The translations under genes were made by a program, and so were the position numbers. Shown here piece after piece: positions 9,194-19,708 of a DNA stretch of 64,000 bases; the first letter of the stretch is position 1; the number at the start of each line of letters is the position of its first letter. The DNA is taken from the NCBI GenBank assembly GCA_020796225.1, contig CM036754.1, forward strand, positions 69,087,440 to 69,151,439, in the 5' to 3' direction. This DNA comes from Arion vulgaris. Its lineage: Eukaryota; Mollusca; Gastropoda; Stylommatophora; Arionidae. The notes under the pieces were generated by a model. It ran no database searches. It was not told the DNA's origin and saw nothing but the letters and a program-made list of their open reading frames with translations.

Positions 9194-10848
9194 TATCTTA
9201 TCTTAACACTTTATCATTTGACGCGCCGTGGGGAGAGTTAGTTTTCTATCTTGTGCCAGGTGTGTTGCGCTTGACGTTGTCAGTCCATGCTTTCGCAGGG
9301 ACTGAGATGTTATCTATCCATCGTGTTCTTGGCCTGCCTCGTGCTCTGCGCCCTGAGTGTCGATTATTATAAGCACGTGATGGTAGTAAATGTGGTTCCA
9401 TTCTCATTAGATGGCCGAACCACTTGAATCTTTGCTTCTCGATGTACTGTATGCATGGTATAGTACCAGCGATGCTTTTGATATTCTCGTTTCTCACTCT
9501 ATCTCTCCTTGTAACGTTAACAGCTTTTCGTAGACATCTCATTTCACATGTTGTAATCTTTCTTTCTTGTGTCTTAGTCAGGGGCCATGTTTGGCACTTA
9601 TAGCAGAGAGTTGGAATAAATATGCAGTTTATCAGTTGCCCTTTGACTGCCATGTTAATGCTTGGATGTTTTAATAGTGGTGACAGTTGGTATGTCACTG
9701 CGTTTGTCTTCTGGCATCTAGTCTCGATTTCTCTGTCCATCTTTCCATCTGCTGTGAATATACTCCCGAGATATTTGAATTCTGGAGTCTGTTGTATTTT
9801 ACATTATTCACGTGCATATTTAGCTGACCTGTTGACCTACTTATTGTCATGACTTCTGTTTTGGAGATGTTAATTTTCATGTCATATTTTTCGCTTGTCG
9901 CTTGCAGTCCATTTATGTGTTGTTGAAGTTTGTGTTCGTTGTTGTAAATTATACTCTGATCATCTGCAAAGAGTAGTTCGTTGATCAAATTGTAGTTGTT
10001 ATCGAGGTTGTTATCTATCTTGGTTTCTTGCGTTATCCTGTCTATGTATATATATTGAAAAGTATAGGCGAAAACACACATCCTTGCCTTACTCCTGATG
10101 ATAATTCAAATTCGTCTGTCAGGCCGTCGCTTGTTCGTACTACGCTTGTGCATTTTTGGTATAGCGCTCTAATATTGTCTAATAGTTGGCCCTGAATTCC
10201 ATATTCACTTAGTATGGCCCATAGTTTGTTTCTGTTTATTCTATCAAAGGCCTTTTTTTGGTCTATGGATGCTAAGTTGAGCTGTTTGTCATATTCTATG
10301 GTGTTTTCGCTGAGTTGCCGTAGTGTGAACAGGGCATCGGTGCAACTCTTTCCCTTTCTGAACCCAAATTGAGCGATGTTCAGTTGTGGTTCTATTATAG
10401 GTTTTATTCTAGATTCCAAAATTTTAATATATAATTTCTCCACGTGACTTAATAATGATATGCCTCTGTATGTATTGCATTCTCTTTTGTTGTCCTTTTT
10501 CCATATTGGTATTATGAATGCTTTCTGCCAATCTTTGTGGACTTCTCTTTCTGTCCAAGCTGACTTGAAGATTCTACGTATCCATTTTATTCCTATTTCT
10601 CCGCATGCCTTGATTGCTTCATTGGTTATACCGTCTATGCCTGCTGTCTTGTGACGTGGACTCTTCTTCACAACTTCTTCTATTTCTTGGATGAGTATAT
10701 TTGGTTCTTCTATGCTTGTGTTATTTTAAAATCTATTCGCAATTGATGTTGGTGGTTGGTTAAGTAGTTCTTGGAAGTATTCTTTCCATCTGTTCTTCCT
10801 CCGTTTGTATTAAATATCGGTGTACAGTTTTTATAATTAATAATGTCA
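9194..10848 (-). mobile_element. LINE L-a, 5'-truncated, with reverse-transcriptase domain
   Basis: The longest retroelement here. The minus-strand coding region starts near 10807 (RWKEYFQELLNQ). The RT domain follows: PRHKTAGIDGITNEAIK, WQKAFIIPIWKK, NTYRGISLLSHVEKLY, FGFRKGKSCTDALF, SIDQKKAFDRI and SSGVRQGCVFSPILFN. The active-site LLFADD (about 9959-9976) is an F-ADD variant of the YxDD box. Then come the C-terminal KCQTWPLTKTQERKITTCEM, KWFGHLMRMEP and RGRPRTRWID. The frame breaks near 10060-10080 and again near 9740-9790, and a stop lies upstream near 10729. The endonuclease is missing. It would have copied its own RNA at a nicked target. The 3' tail is TTATC-like. TSDs of 11 bp bound it. 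Confidence 0.92.
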
Positions 10849-10912
10849 GTATCCTGACTCTGTGAGGCAAAACAGAAGTAAAGACAAGCAGACGAGAAGA
10901 CAAGACAGCCAC
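10849..10912 (+). repeat. DR-2 repeat, right part
   Basis: GTATCCTGACT (10849-10859) is the second TSD copy. CTGTGAGGCAAAACAG and a purine-rich stretch follow, as in the intact copy at 54975-55085. Confidence 0.8.
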
Positions 10913-11640
10913 CTCTTATCTTAAAATTTGTTAGCAAAATATTTAGAATGATGATGGCAGAGAAGAAAGTAATTATGCTTAAAACGAAAAAGAAAACGTA
11001 GAAGCCAAACAGGTATAGTATATTGTTGAAAAGTCATAAAAACCTTTTATTATGTGTTTTTATTTTTAGAGTTTAGAGTATAACCCTAAACTTGACACAA
11101 ACTGATGACGTAATTAAGATAACAAATTTAAGACCACCAATATAGTTACAAACAATTTGCTGGCGTTTAGATTTGAATTCTTGACAAAAAGTGCCAAGGA
11201 AATGGCAGAGTGCTTTGTAGATTTAAAAACTAAGACAAAAGATAAGAAAGTAAAAAGGAATAAGTAAAGTGTGACAAACAGTTCAGTACTTTGAATTGTG
11301 TGTGTGTTCTCTTTGTTAGCTTTGTTACAGAATCTGGTGAAGTTTTGGTGGTTCAAATACCTGGCATTCAGGTGTCGTCATTCTAGGTGAGAGAAAGAGA
11401 GAGAGAGCAGAGAGAGAGAGAGAAAAGAGAGACAGAGAGAGAAGAGACAAATGAATTCTTGGAACGTAAAGAATATATGTACATTGGAATTGGCTACCTG
11501 GTGTTGTTAAATCCATCTGTATTTTTTTGTTTGATTTTTTGTGTTTTAAAATATTTTTGTAAAGAAACTTATGTCTATAAAATGTATTCTGTCGAGATTT
11601 GGTTATTGTACATTTGTGTGATCTCTGGTTTGCATGTTAG
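10913..11640. other. Unassigned sequence with a GA microsatellite
   Basis: No gene recognised. A (GA)n run lies at 11386-11446. The surrounding frames are short and featureless. Confidence 0.5.
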
Positions 11641-12300
11641 GCAGGTGTGATTGAGTGATGTGTTTGATTGTACGTTGAGAGTTTGATGTAGTGTCCGTGC
11701 CTGCTTTGGTGTTGTTTTGTGCACTTTCAGATATAATGCAATCTGTACGCAACTGTTGGTGTAAGTATTCAACGAGTTATTGGTTACTAAACTGACGTCA
11801 TTGTACTCCGGGCAGACCCATAGGTGCGCAGTCTCCCCCAACAGATATAGAAGAGTGTGCATACTGATGGTTCCCGTGGCTCGCTGATTAAATACATTCC
11901 TAATTCTGCCCCTAAGACATCCAGTTCTACTTGTACACAGGGTAACTCCAAACTGCCTATATCGCTGGAACATGATTTTAGTGTCCTCATTCCCCAGACA
12001 GTCCCGAAGAGACCGAAGAACATCCCCCTTATCCATCTTGAACTCCCCAACAATTGATGCAAGCTTGTCCGCTCTCTCATTACCGTTAACACCCGCATGC
12101 CCAGGAGGGTATATCCACGTAAGCCGCTGGAGGCTAGAAACTTCTATAGATGACATCCACTCATACCGAAACCTGCCCTTCTGGATCGTGTGAAGCATCT
12201 ACTGAGAGTCAGATTCAACAACAGCCCCAGTAAATGAAGTCCCAGAGAGCCAATGGAGGGCAGCAGTAACGGCCTCAACCTCCATCCTCATACTAGAAGT
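11641..12300 (-). pseudogene. LINE L-RH RNase H fragment
   Basis: Minus strand: SSMRMEVEAVTAALHW, then GAVVESDSQ, a TAG stop at about 12199, MLHTIQKGRFRYEWMSS, LTWIYPPGHAGVNGNERAD, DVLRSLRDCL, RTGCLRGRIRNVFNQ and the tail HLWVCPEYNDVSLVTNN. The Glu, third Asp and final Asp regions of RNase H are present. The first Asp (TDGS) is lost by truncation. About 120 bp of 3' UTR follow. It is the best-preserved L-RH end in the window and defines the C-terminal order for the other copies. Confidence 0.88.
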
Positions 12301-12349
12301 AGTTATCTTGTTGTAAATATTCAGCAAATACAATCATGATAAAGAAATA

Positions 12350-12640
12350 AGATATAATTGATTGATTGATTGACAGAACCATCATCCTTGCACTTCGGTG
12401 AGTAACTATATGTGTTCCGATCTCTTGCTTACACATGAAAATCTCAGCGGCAGTGCACGAACTCCGTAGCACTGGCAAGGGTCCTGATGTAATTTAGAAG
12501 ATGGTGAAGATATCTTGTAGAAATTTTATGTTTAATCTTTTTTCTAATGAATTTTGCCCAGGCAGCGGCTTTTCAGCCTGCTCTTCTCGATTTTAAACGG
12601 CCGAGGGTTCTTTTACGTGCTCAACTTGAACACGGGACGT
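12350..12640 (-). mobile_element. SINE-1 3' half
   Basis: Minus-strand SINE-1 with an (ATTGATTG) tail at 12355-12373. The conserved block GTAAGCAAGAGATCGGAACA is followed, going upstream, by AATTTTGCCCAGGCAGCGG and GCCTGCTCTTCTCGATTTT in plus-strand notation. Homology fades near 12640, so the tRNA-like head is not present. Confidence 0.85.
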
Positions 12641-12839
12641 ATGAAATAAGATATGGAGATAAATAGGAGCATGCGAGGTTTTACATAAATGTTTATAGAG
12701 TCGTCGATAGCGAAGCCGATAATAAGCTGTTCTAGTGACCACGTACCGTGGATATTTTGAAGCTAGAGGCAAGCTTGGACCAACATTTCTCGTTGTCCGC
12801 ACGGTACGAGGTTGGGCTACAGAAAACCCTGATCCTTTA

Positions 12840-13262
12840 CTTTGGGCACTAAATTACAAGCATCTCTGAAGTCTAAGTAAGGATCGCCTGAATATCCCTG
12901 GTCATAGTGAAAACCGTGACCTCCGGCAACATAAGGCTGACAAGCTCAGATGGGAAAACCAAAATTCATGTTTAATGGGGGCTGGTTTTTGTATATGTTT
13001 GACAGAAAATTGTGAGCTTTTTTGTAATTTTTTTCCATTTTATGAGACCATGGTTATCTATTGCTGAAAAATATTAATATTATTGATATTCCTTATTGCT
13101 AAACTTAACTTGTTACATAATATAACCTTGATTTAGCATTTTGTATGGATTTTAAAATTAATTCGTCTTTATACAACAATACTGAAAATTCAAGGTCACG
13201 CGACCAGTTGTGGTCTTTTTTCCTAGAACTTTTACCTGAGCCCGCCGGCTGTATGTTTAAGG
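12840..13262 (+). repeat. DR-1 dispersed repeat copy, uninterrupted
   Basis: Landmarks shared with 55086-55650 are CGGCAACATAAGGCTGA, CTCAGATGGGAAAACC, TTTAATGGGGGCTGG, a T-run, ATTGATATTCCTTATTG (13082-13098), AATATAACCTTGATTTAGC, GGTCACGCGACC and TTTACCTGAGCCCGC. It is about 420 bp with no coding capacity. It serves as the empty-site reference for the LINE insertion at 55374-55492. Confidence 0.85.
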
Positions 13263-13429
13263 AGGCCACGGTGAAAACAAGCCCTCACGCAAAAATCAGT
13301 CAAAAGCGCCATGACTACACCTGAATTAATAGCAGGCAGAAGAAAAGTAAAATGTAAACGTTAATAATGATAATATTTAAGAATTAAAGAAATTTAATCT
13401 ATGAATTGATATTTTAGCTTCAGGTTATC

Positions 13430-13640
13430 CTCATCCGCCAGCGGAACCTAAGATGGTTGAGTCACCTGACCAGGATCCCCAAAGATATTTTCAACGGGAA
13501 GTGGCTTCTGGTAAATTAGTTCTGGAGCGACTCTTCCTTCGATACAAAGACGTCTGTTAGCGTAACTTGAAGACACCGTGGCCTGAATACACAAGACTGG
13601 GAGGAGCTCGCTAGTGGTAATGTCTATCTTACGACAGGTT
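13430..13640 (+). pseudogene. LINE RT C-terminal fragment
   Basis: Plus-strand pieces in several frames: RNLRWLSHLTRIPKDIFNG, then LRYKDVC, then LNTQDWEELASG. This is the LRWxGHxxRxPK...RYKDVCKRxL...xTWEELAxDR pattern of RTE-like C-termini. At least two frame changes occur. Confidence 0.6.
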
Positions 13641-13832
13641 CTGGCCCGCCTGTCCAGCGTGTTCGTATCGCGTTGAGACGTCAGAGGTAAAAACAATAGA
13701 CATAGCGTGACCATTGCCGAGAAGGCAGAAATAGAACTAACCATGGAATCCATTGTCTCTGGATACAGACAGAATACCACTAACGAAAGAATGCGGAGAG
13801 AGGGATACTGTTCACTAGGATAGGGCCGTAAC
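13641..13832 (+). other. Unassigned, with a SINE-2-like head fragment
   Basis: CCGCCTGTCCAGCGTGTTCG (about 13649-13668) resembles the first bases of SINE-2. The rest is not recognised. Confidence 0.35.
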
Positions 13833-13998
13833 GTGATACAGAGAGGCGGCCGCATCAGGCGGAACCGTAAAGTGGGCGGTGTAAGCAACAAAATCAATAT
13901 TACGATTGAAGATTATTTAGGAAAAAAAAATTTAAGGGGCGGCATTTTGAATACTTGCATCATATTGAGAAAATATACCGCAGAGTCCTGCACTAGGA
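13833..13998 (+). repeat. DR-3 dispersed repeat copy
   Basis: About 160 bp matching the reverse complement of 48195-48358: GATACAGAGAGGCGGCCGCA, ACGATTGAAGATTATTTAGG, GCATCATATTGAGAAAATAT and ACCGCA. Both copies give the same conceptual start (MIQRG..RIRR), but this is probably shared non-coding sequence. Class unknown. Confidence 0.75.
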
Positions 13999-14129
13999 CA
14001 AACATTTATACAAATGGCTCAAATGTATAGTACCACATCTATTTATTTATACTGTAGCAGTGTATCAGATCAGATTGGTCACAGTGAAGATCATCAGTGC
14101 TCTCATGCAGAATACATCTATTATTTGTG

Positions 14130-14390
14130 CTTTTATATGAGCGTCTGTAACTCAAGCGGTAGTGAGCTCGATCACGAACCCTAGCGTACCTGATTCAAAC
14201 CCCACGGTTGGCAAGTTTGGAAGCAAATTCGTTTCCGTGGGATTTTTACAAAAGGCAAAATGAACCTCACCGTTCAGAAAGCAATGGCAAACTACTGAAC
14301 GTATAAGTGGTGTTTAGAAAATCAACGACTCGTTTACTGTGGTTGATGGCTACGTCCTTTAGGATATGCCACGATTTTCATTTTTAAAAG
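14130..14390 (+). mobile_element. SINE-3 copy
   Basis: The tRNA-like head has a box A-like TAACTCAAGCGG and a box B-like GATTCAAACCC. The body follows: AAGCAAATTCGTTTCCGTGG, ACCGTTCAGAAAGCAATGG, AACGTATAAGTGGTG, GTTTACTGTGGTTGATGG. It ends near CACGATTTTCATTTTT. Full-length copies recur at 23842, 50893 and 52518. Confidence 0.88.
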
Positions 14391-14445
14391 CAAGTCTTTC
14401 TGTTCTCTCGTTGGAAAATATAACATGTAAATATGGATTTTTATT

Positions 14446-14447
<2 letters not shown>

Positions 14448-14509
<62 letters not shown>
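14448..14509. repeat. (TA)n microsatellite
   Basis: About 58 bp of uninterrupted TA dinucleotides directly after the SINE-3 3' end. Confidence 0.98.
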
Positions 14510-14513
<4 letters not shown>

Positions 14514-15235
14514 AGGCACATTGCTAGTCTGAGAGTCAGACTCACAGACAGATAGACAAGTAGATCGGCTGATAATAGTAAATGCTAACACGCTTTCAAG
14601 ATATCTAGGATCGAGTTCTCCAGATTACATTCGACTTCACAGGGCAGACACTGACCAGACATTTATGCCATCATTAATTTCACGCTGTCTGGGTCAAGAT
14701 AGAAGAATATATACTCGGCAAGGACAGTTAGCTCAGAAGACGTAATACAATGGTATTAGCACGTCTGCTAGACAGTGACATGAATGATTGGTAATTCTTG
14801 TGGAAGTGAAAGCACAGCTATTTATGTAGCTGTGGACACTATCATGCATTCTAGTTCATTTAGCGTATGTATCATCTGTGTACACTTTCCGATTTCATCT
14901 TGACGATGCATACTTTACTCAAAGAAAGCATTGGTCGGTTTGAGAATGTTAGAGATTTTGAATAACGTGTCTAGGAATGGTGGCTGCATAATTTTCTCTG
15001 CTCTTCATACCTTGGTTACATTTAAAGCAGATGTTCCACAGTCATACTCATCAAAAGTTCTTATTTTTACCTGCATTCTCTTGCTGTTGTTTCTCATTTT
15101 TGGGTGTGCGTGTTTTAATAGTTTGTTACAGGTATGGTATATTTTTGTTTAATTGTATCTTTTAAAACGTTATGTTTTTTAGATAGATATGATCAGAATG
15201 ATCAGAGTTGAGCACGTATTATAAACTTTCTCTTC
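14510..15235. other. Unassigned sequence
   Basis: No gene or repeat recognised. A small open frame (14931-15152) has no motif I know. Confidence 0.45.
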
Positions 15236-15600
15236 CACAATTTACTTCTTTATAGGAGTGTTGGGTGGGGGGGAGAGGGGAGACGACGTGGTGATCTTGT
15301 GTGTGCTTGATTTAAAGCACTTTGTAAGCTGATATTCATTTTCGTAAGAATGTTCGATGCTGTCGCTCCATCTTTTGCGTGGTCTTCCTCTTGCCTTGTA
15401 TTTGTTATACATTTTCTGTGTAGCTCTCTTTGGTAGGCGATACAATGGCATTCTTTTCAGGTGTCCAAACCATTTAATCTGTTGTTCTTTTATGAATTGC
15501 ATGACTGATTTCACATCCAGTCTTCTTCTGATTTCTTCATTTCTAATTGTGTCTGCTATTGTCACCCTGCAGCTCTTCTAAGGCACCTTATCTCCAATGT
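15236..15600 (-). pseudogene. LINE RT C-terminal fragment
   Basis: Minus strand: MTIADTIRNEEIRRRLDVKS, then QFIKEQQIKWFGHLKRMP and KARGRPRKRWSDSIE. This is the RRxxRNxxIRxxL...KWFGH.RM...RGRPRKRW signature of RTE-like LINEs. The C-terminus runs into low-complexity sequence. Confidence 0.85.
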
Positions 15601-15604
15601 TATA

Positions 15605-15785
15605 GAACCTTTGGCAGTTGAAAATTGATAAATGCAGACCGGTTAGCCTCTGCAGGACAAAACTCAATACAAATTAGAATAATATTCCTACAAATATTCA
15701 GCATTCTCAAAATTACATCGTCATCTATCCGGTGCTACTGAGCTCGTGCACTGTCGCTGAGATCTTCACGTGTTCACAAAGATAT
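15605..15785 (+). mobile_element. SINE-1 internal fragment
   Basis: Plus-strand match to the SINE-1 middle and 3' part: GACAAAACTCAATACAAAT, TCTCAAAATTACATCGTCA and GAGCTCGTGCACTGTCGCTG. Both ends are lost. Confidence 0.7.
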
Positions 15786-15939
15786 AAACTTCCAGTGAAT
15801 ATGATGAATATGATAGTAGCATAGACAAAATGATTGAGGACATGTATTGTAAATCTGACTGAAATATGAGGAAACACAGAGAACGTATGCGCCCATGACG
15901 GATAAAGTTACAGATCACGCACTTTGGAAACGCTAATAT

Positions 15940-16232
15940 TATCAAGTGGTTACTGCTTTCTTTGAATATACATCACGTCTATATTGGTATAAAGCTGAAC
16001 GATTGACTTCATTGCACCGGGTTTTACCACATACGGCTCGATCCCTCTTCGCAGAAATGACATGCCACCTGCCAAAAGTATTACACAAAGCACGAACTCC
16101 GTAGCTCCTGCAATAATTCTTGGGATTTCTGGAAAAAAATGCACTCGTGAATAGAACGGCGCGATATGGCTTCGAACTCAAGACTTTCAGAACGCAAGGC
16201 AAAGGCGTAACCACTTAACCGCAGATTCCCAC
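15940..16232 (-). mobile_element. SINE-4 copy with tRNA-like head
   Basis: Minus strand: a head with GCGGTTAAGTGGTTACG (box A region) and GAGTTCGAAGCC (16168-16179, box B), then CGCGCCGTTCTATTCACG, GCAGGAGCTACGGAGTTCGT, TTGGCAGGTGGCATGTCATT and GGTAAAACCCGGTGCAATGA. Related copies lie at 27722 and 31045. Confidence 0.85.
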
Positions 16233-16257
16233 ATTCAAGTTGAAGTCTGAGACCTTG

Positions 16258-16545
16258 CGCAGAAGAAGAATAACAAAACCTTCTTCCTCGAACGTACCAT
16301 ATCGATCACTTGTTAACCACTCTGTGATTTGTATATGATCTGAGCCTAAGAGCGATTGCACGTTGTGCTAGCTATACGCCTACAAGTAGGCTAGCACATC
16401 CGATTTCTGTGATACTTTTTATTTACTACGGTAGTTTTCTCTTGTCCCCTTCATCAGTCGCCTCTTACGACATGCCTTGTAGGTAGCAGGGGCACTATTC
16501 TTTGCTTCCCTTGCAGGCCCTGGTACCACACGGGCGAGAATAAAA
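16258..16545 (-). mobile_element. SINE-5B copy
   Basis: Full type-B element on the minus strand with a (GAA)n tail at 16258-16272. The head is at 16500-16545 (CTTGCAGGCCCTGGTACCAC in plus notation). Flanks AGAATAACAAAA and AGAATAAAAAAA may be an imperfect TSD. Confidence 0.88.
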
Positions 16546-16899
16546 AAAATATAATATATCATTGCAAAGCATGTAGAAAATGCGAATTGAGAAAAGTTGT
16601 ACGTTTGACTTGCAACTTCACCATGGAAACAAAATGCACAAGACCCCGCTAATGCAAGGGCATAAGAAGGCTTTTTGTCAAGCTACTCGCAAGGGAGGCA
16701 ACCACAGTTGATAATCCTATGTTACTTAAAGGGAGCTTACGCGAAGTAATATGGTCTTGGTTTGCGTTGGTGAGTAAGCCTTGTTTCGTGAGCATGTTTC
16801 TGTTGTATGGGGAGTTACTTGTATGTATAATTGTTTTGGTTGATTGTTGCATAGATATATTTGTTATTGTCTTTTGTCATCAAGATTAGAGTAGATAGA
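16546..16899. other. Unassigned sequence
   Basis: No gene, SINE or array recognised. Confidence 0.45.
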
Positions 16900-17060
16900 G
16901 CAGAGATTGATGATAGAGTTTGTCTGATCATGTCTGTTTAATGTACTCTATCATTATTATAGTTTAGATAATCTGAAGATTGATGATAGAGTTTGTCTGA
17001 TCATGTCTGTCTAATGTGCTCTATCATTATTATAGTTTAGAGATCTCTGACGAACACATT

Positions 17061-17094
<34 letters not shown>

Positions 17095-17415
17095 ATACAC
17101 CTTGGTAGATCTCTCTATCCTACAATCTTGCTTCATAAATCTCTGATTAACACATTCTCTCTCTCTCTCTCTCTCATACACGTTTGGTAGATCTCTCTAT
17201 CCTACAATCTTGCTTTACAGATCTCTGACTAACACATTTTATCTCTCTCTCTCTCACAATAGCTTCATCTCTCCCTCTTGTTCTGTCTTTCACGTGTACA
17301 GGTGTTGTCTCCTTTCACATATCTGACTAACACATTTAATATCTCTCCCTCTTGTTCTGTCTTTCACGTGTACAGGTGTTGTCTCCTTTCACATATCTGA
17401 TCCTTCACGAAATGA
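16900..17415 (+). repeat. Complex tandem region with CT runs
   Basis: A 70-bp segment beginning GATTGATGATAGAGTTTGTC is present twice (16905-17040). It is followed by three to four irregular units of about 90-100 bp, each with ATCTCTGA-TAACACATT, a (CT)n run and TAGATCTCTCTATCCTACAA. Two near-identical 70-bp pieces ending in CACGTGTACAGGTGTTGTCT then follow. Confidence 0.8.
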
Positions 17416-17479
17416 ATACAACGTCTATTTGTTTTTCAACTTTTTCCAATTTTTGTATTACAGTTTCTACCTTTCTTTA

Positions 17480-17700
17480 CCTTGAATCGACAAGTCCTTA
17501 TGTGGTCGCCAGTTGGGAAAAGAAAACGTGGAAGACCAAAGACCACTCTTCGAAGAACAATCCAACAAAAAAGTAAACTATTGGGATGTAAAATCATACA
17601 AGATTTCCAACTGCTAGCAAAGAACCGCATCACATGGAGATCTAAAACCTCTGCCTTATGTGTCGCCTTTGGCACGAAAGAAACAAACTAACTAACTTAA
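17480..17700 (+). pseudogene. LINE RT C-terminal tail
   Basis: Plus strand: LNRQVLMWSPVGKRKRGRPK, then TTLRRTIQQKSKLLGCKIIQ, DFQLLAKNRITWRSKTSALC and VAFGTKETN with a stop, followed by CTAACT repeats. The pattern GKRxRGRPKTTxRRT...LAxxRxxWR is the standard LINE polymerase end. The last 110 bp recur at 55374-55492. Confidence 0.85.
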
Positions 17701-17776
17701 CCTTGATGTGCTGTGTGCTCTTGTTTTGTACTTTTGTGTGTGCTTTCACTCTCCCATTGTGCTCACTTCTGTTCTA

Positions 17777-18034
17777 CAGGGTGTTCAAGATAATAGCAGC
17801 CTGTGAATGGAGTCAATCTGGCATATATGTATGAAAATGAGAAGGTTCAGTTATGATGTAGTTTAGGTCAAGGTTATGTGACGGTATGTAATTGTAGTGC
17901 GGAAGGGGCGATGAACAAATGTGACGTAAAACGAGCTAGTCAGAACCGGTTTAAATAGTACATAAACATAACGCGATAGATTATCTGGCAACTTTCGATT
18001 TGTCAATGGGGCTGCTTTAATCTTGAACACCCTG
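17777..18034. mobile_element. 258-bp mariner-like MITE with TA target duplication
   Basis: Terminal inverted repeats are about 24 bp. Left starts CAGGGTGTTCAAGAT, and right ends ATCTTGAACACCCTG; both continue inward with AGCAGC/GCTGCT. TA dinucleotides flank both ends (17775-17776, 18035-18036), the target preference of Tc1/mariner elements. The interior is too short for a transposase. Confidence 0.85.
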
Positions 18035-18290
18035 TAGAATTCTATGTCATGCACATCTCAATGGATATCCTTCATGACCCATTATATCCATTCACAGTAA
18101 ATAACCATTATCTTTGCCTGGTATAATTACTACAGTAGAATATTGGAAATGTAAGGGTTGCCTGGAGATTTGTCCTATCTGCGCCATCTACCAGATGTTC
18201 TAGTTCTTACAACCAGCATCCGAGTATATTATTCTGAGATTTATCATTAAGTTATGCCCTTAAATCTGTACTTACTTTGTTCTGTTGTAT

Positions 18291-19443
18291 TATATGGTGC
18301 TGATATTGAAGTCTTATGTTGTATATGATGAAGACGTTTTTTCTATTCTTTGCGTTAGTTCTTTACGACCAATTTTAATCAATGAAGATGTTGAAGTCTT
18401 ATGTTGTATAAGATGAAGATGTTGAAGTTATATTGTATAAGATGAAGATGTTGAAGTCTCATGTTGTATATGATGAAGATGTTTTTCCTATTCTTTGCGT
18501 TAGTTCTTTGACTCAATTTTAATCAATGAAGATGTTGAAGTCTTATGTTGTATAAGATGAAGATGTTGAAGTTATGTTGTATAAGATGATGATGTGAAAG
18601 TCTTATGTTGTATAAGATGATGATGTGAAAGTCTTATGTTGTATAAAATGATGATGTTGAAATCTTATGTTGTATAAGATGAAGGTGTTGAAATCTTATG
18701 TTGTATAAAATGAAGATGTTGAAATCTTATGTTGTATAAGATGAATATGTTGAAATCTTATGTTGTATAAGATGAAGATGTTGAAGTTATATTGTATAAG
18801 ATGAAGATGATGAAATTTTATGTTGTATAAGATGAAGATGTTGAAGTTATATTGTATAAGATGAAGATGTTGAAATCTTATGTTGTATAAAATGAAGATG
18901 TTGAAATCTTATGTTGTATAATATGAAGGTGTTGAAATCTTATGTTGTATAAGATGAAGATGTTGAAATCTTATGTTGTATAAGATGAAGATGTTGAAGT
19001 TATATTGTATAAGATGAAGATGATGAAATTTTATGTTGTATAAGATGAAGATGTTGAAGTTATATTGTATAAGATGAAGATTTTAAAGTTATGTTGTATA
19101 AGATGAAGATGTTGAAATCTTATGTTGTATAAGATGAAGATATTGAAATCTTATGTTGTATAAGATAAAGATGTTGAAATCTTATGTTGTATAAGATAAA
19201 GATGTTGAAATCTTATGTTGTATAAGATAAAGATGTTGAAATCTTATGTTGTATAAGATGAAGATGTTGAAATCTTATGTTGTATAAGATGTAGATGTTG
19301 AAATTTTATGTTGTATAAGATGAAGATGTTGAAGTTATGTTGTATAAGATGAAGATGTTGAAATCTTATGTTGTATAAGATGAAGATGTTGAAGTTATGT
19401 TGTATAAGATGAAGATGTTGAAGTTATGTTGTATAAGATGAGT
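18291..19443 (+). repeat. 29-31 bp satellite array
   Basis: About 35 units built from TTATGTTGTATAAGATGAAG plus ATGTTGAAATC, with common shorter units (GAAGTTATGTTGTAT). Two early units (18342-18380 and 18486-18525) contain the reverse complement of the SINE-5A 3' end. Unit variants (ATGATGATGTG, AAGGTGTTG, TAAAGATG) form local clusters. Confidence 0.95.
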
Positions 19444-19708
19444 ATTTTGACGACATTAACATTTCAGTTGTTGTTACTTGAACGGAAGTATTTTGGTTGT
19501 CTCTTCCTTCTGTGCCATCAAGCGTAACGAGAACTGAACATGATGATGATGATGTTACATTTTAAATCTTGAAACGCAGCTATTTACTGTTACTGTTTCT
19601 TATCCATGGGATTAGACTTACTTATACCATGACACGCACTGTTTACTCAGAAATTACTGCATTGAAAATAATATAGTACCAACTATAGTCTCTTTCACTT
19701 TTTCCCGC

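Noticed and set aside
13833..13998. Conserved small protein MIQRGxRIRR shared with 48195-48358
   Set aside because: Only two copies exist, the frames end at different points and indels shift them. A non-coding dispersed repeat explains the similarity.
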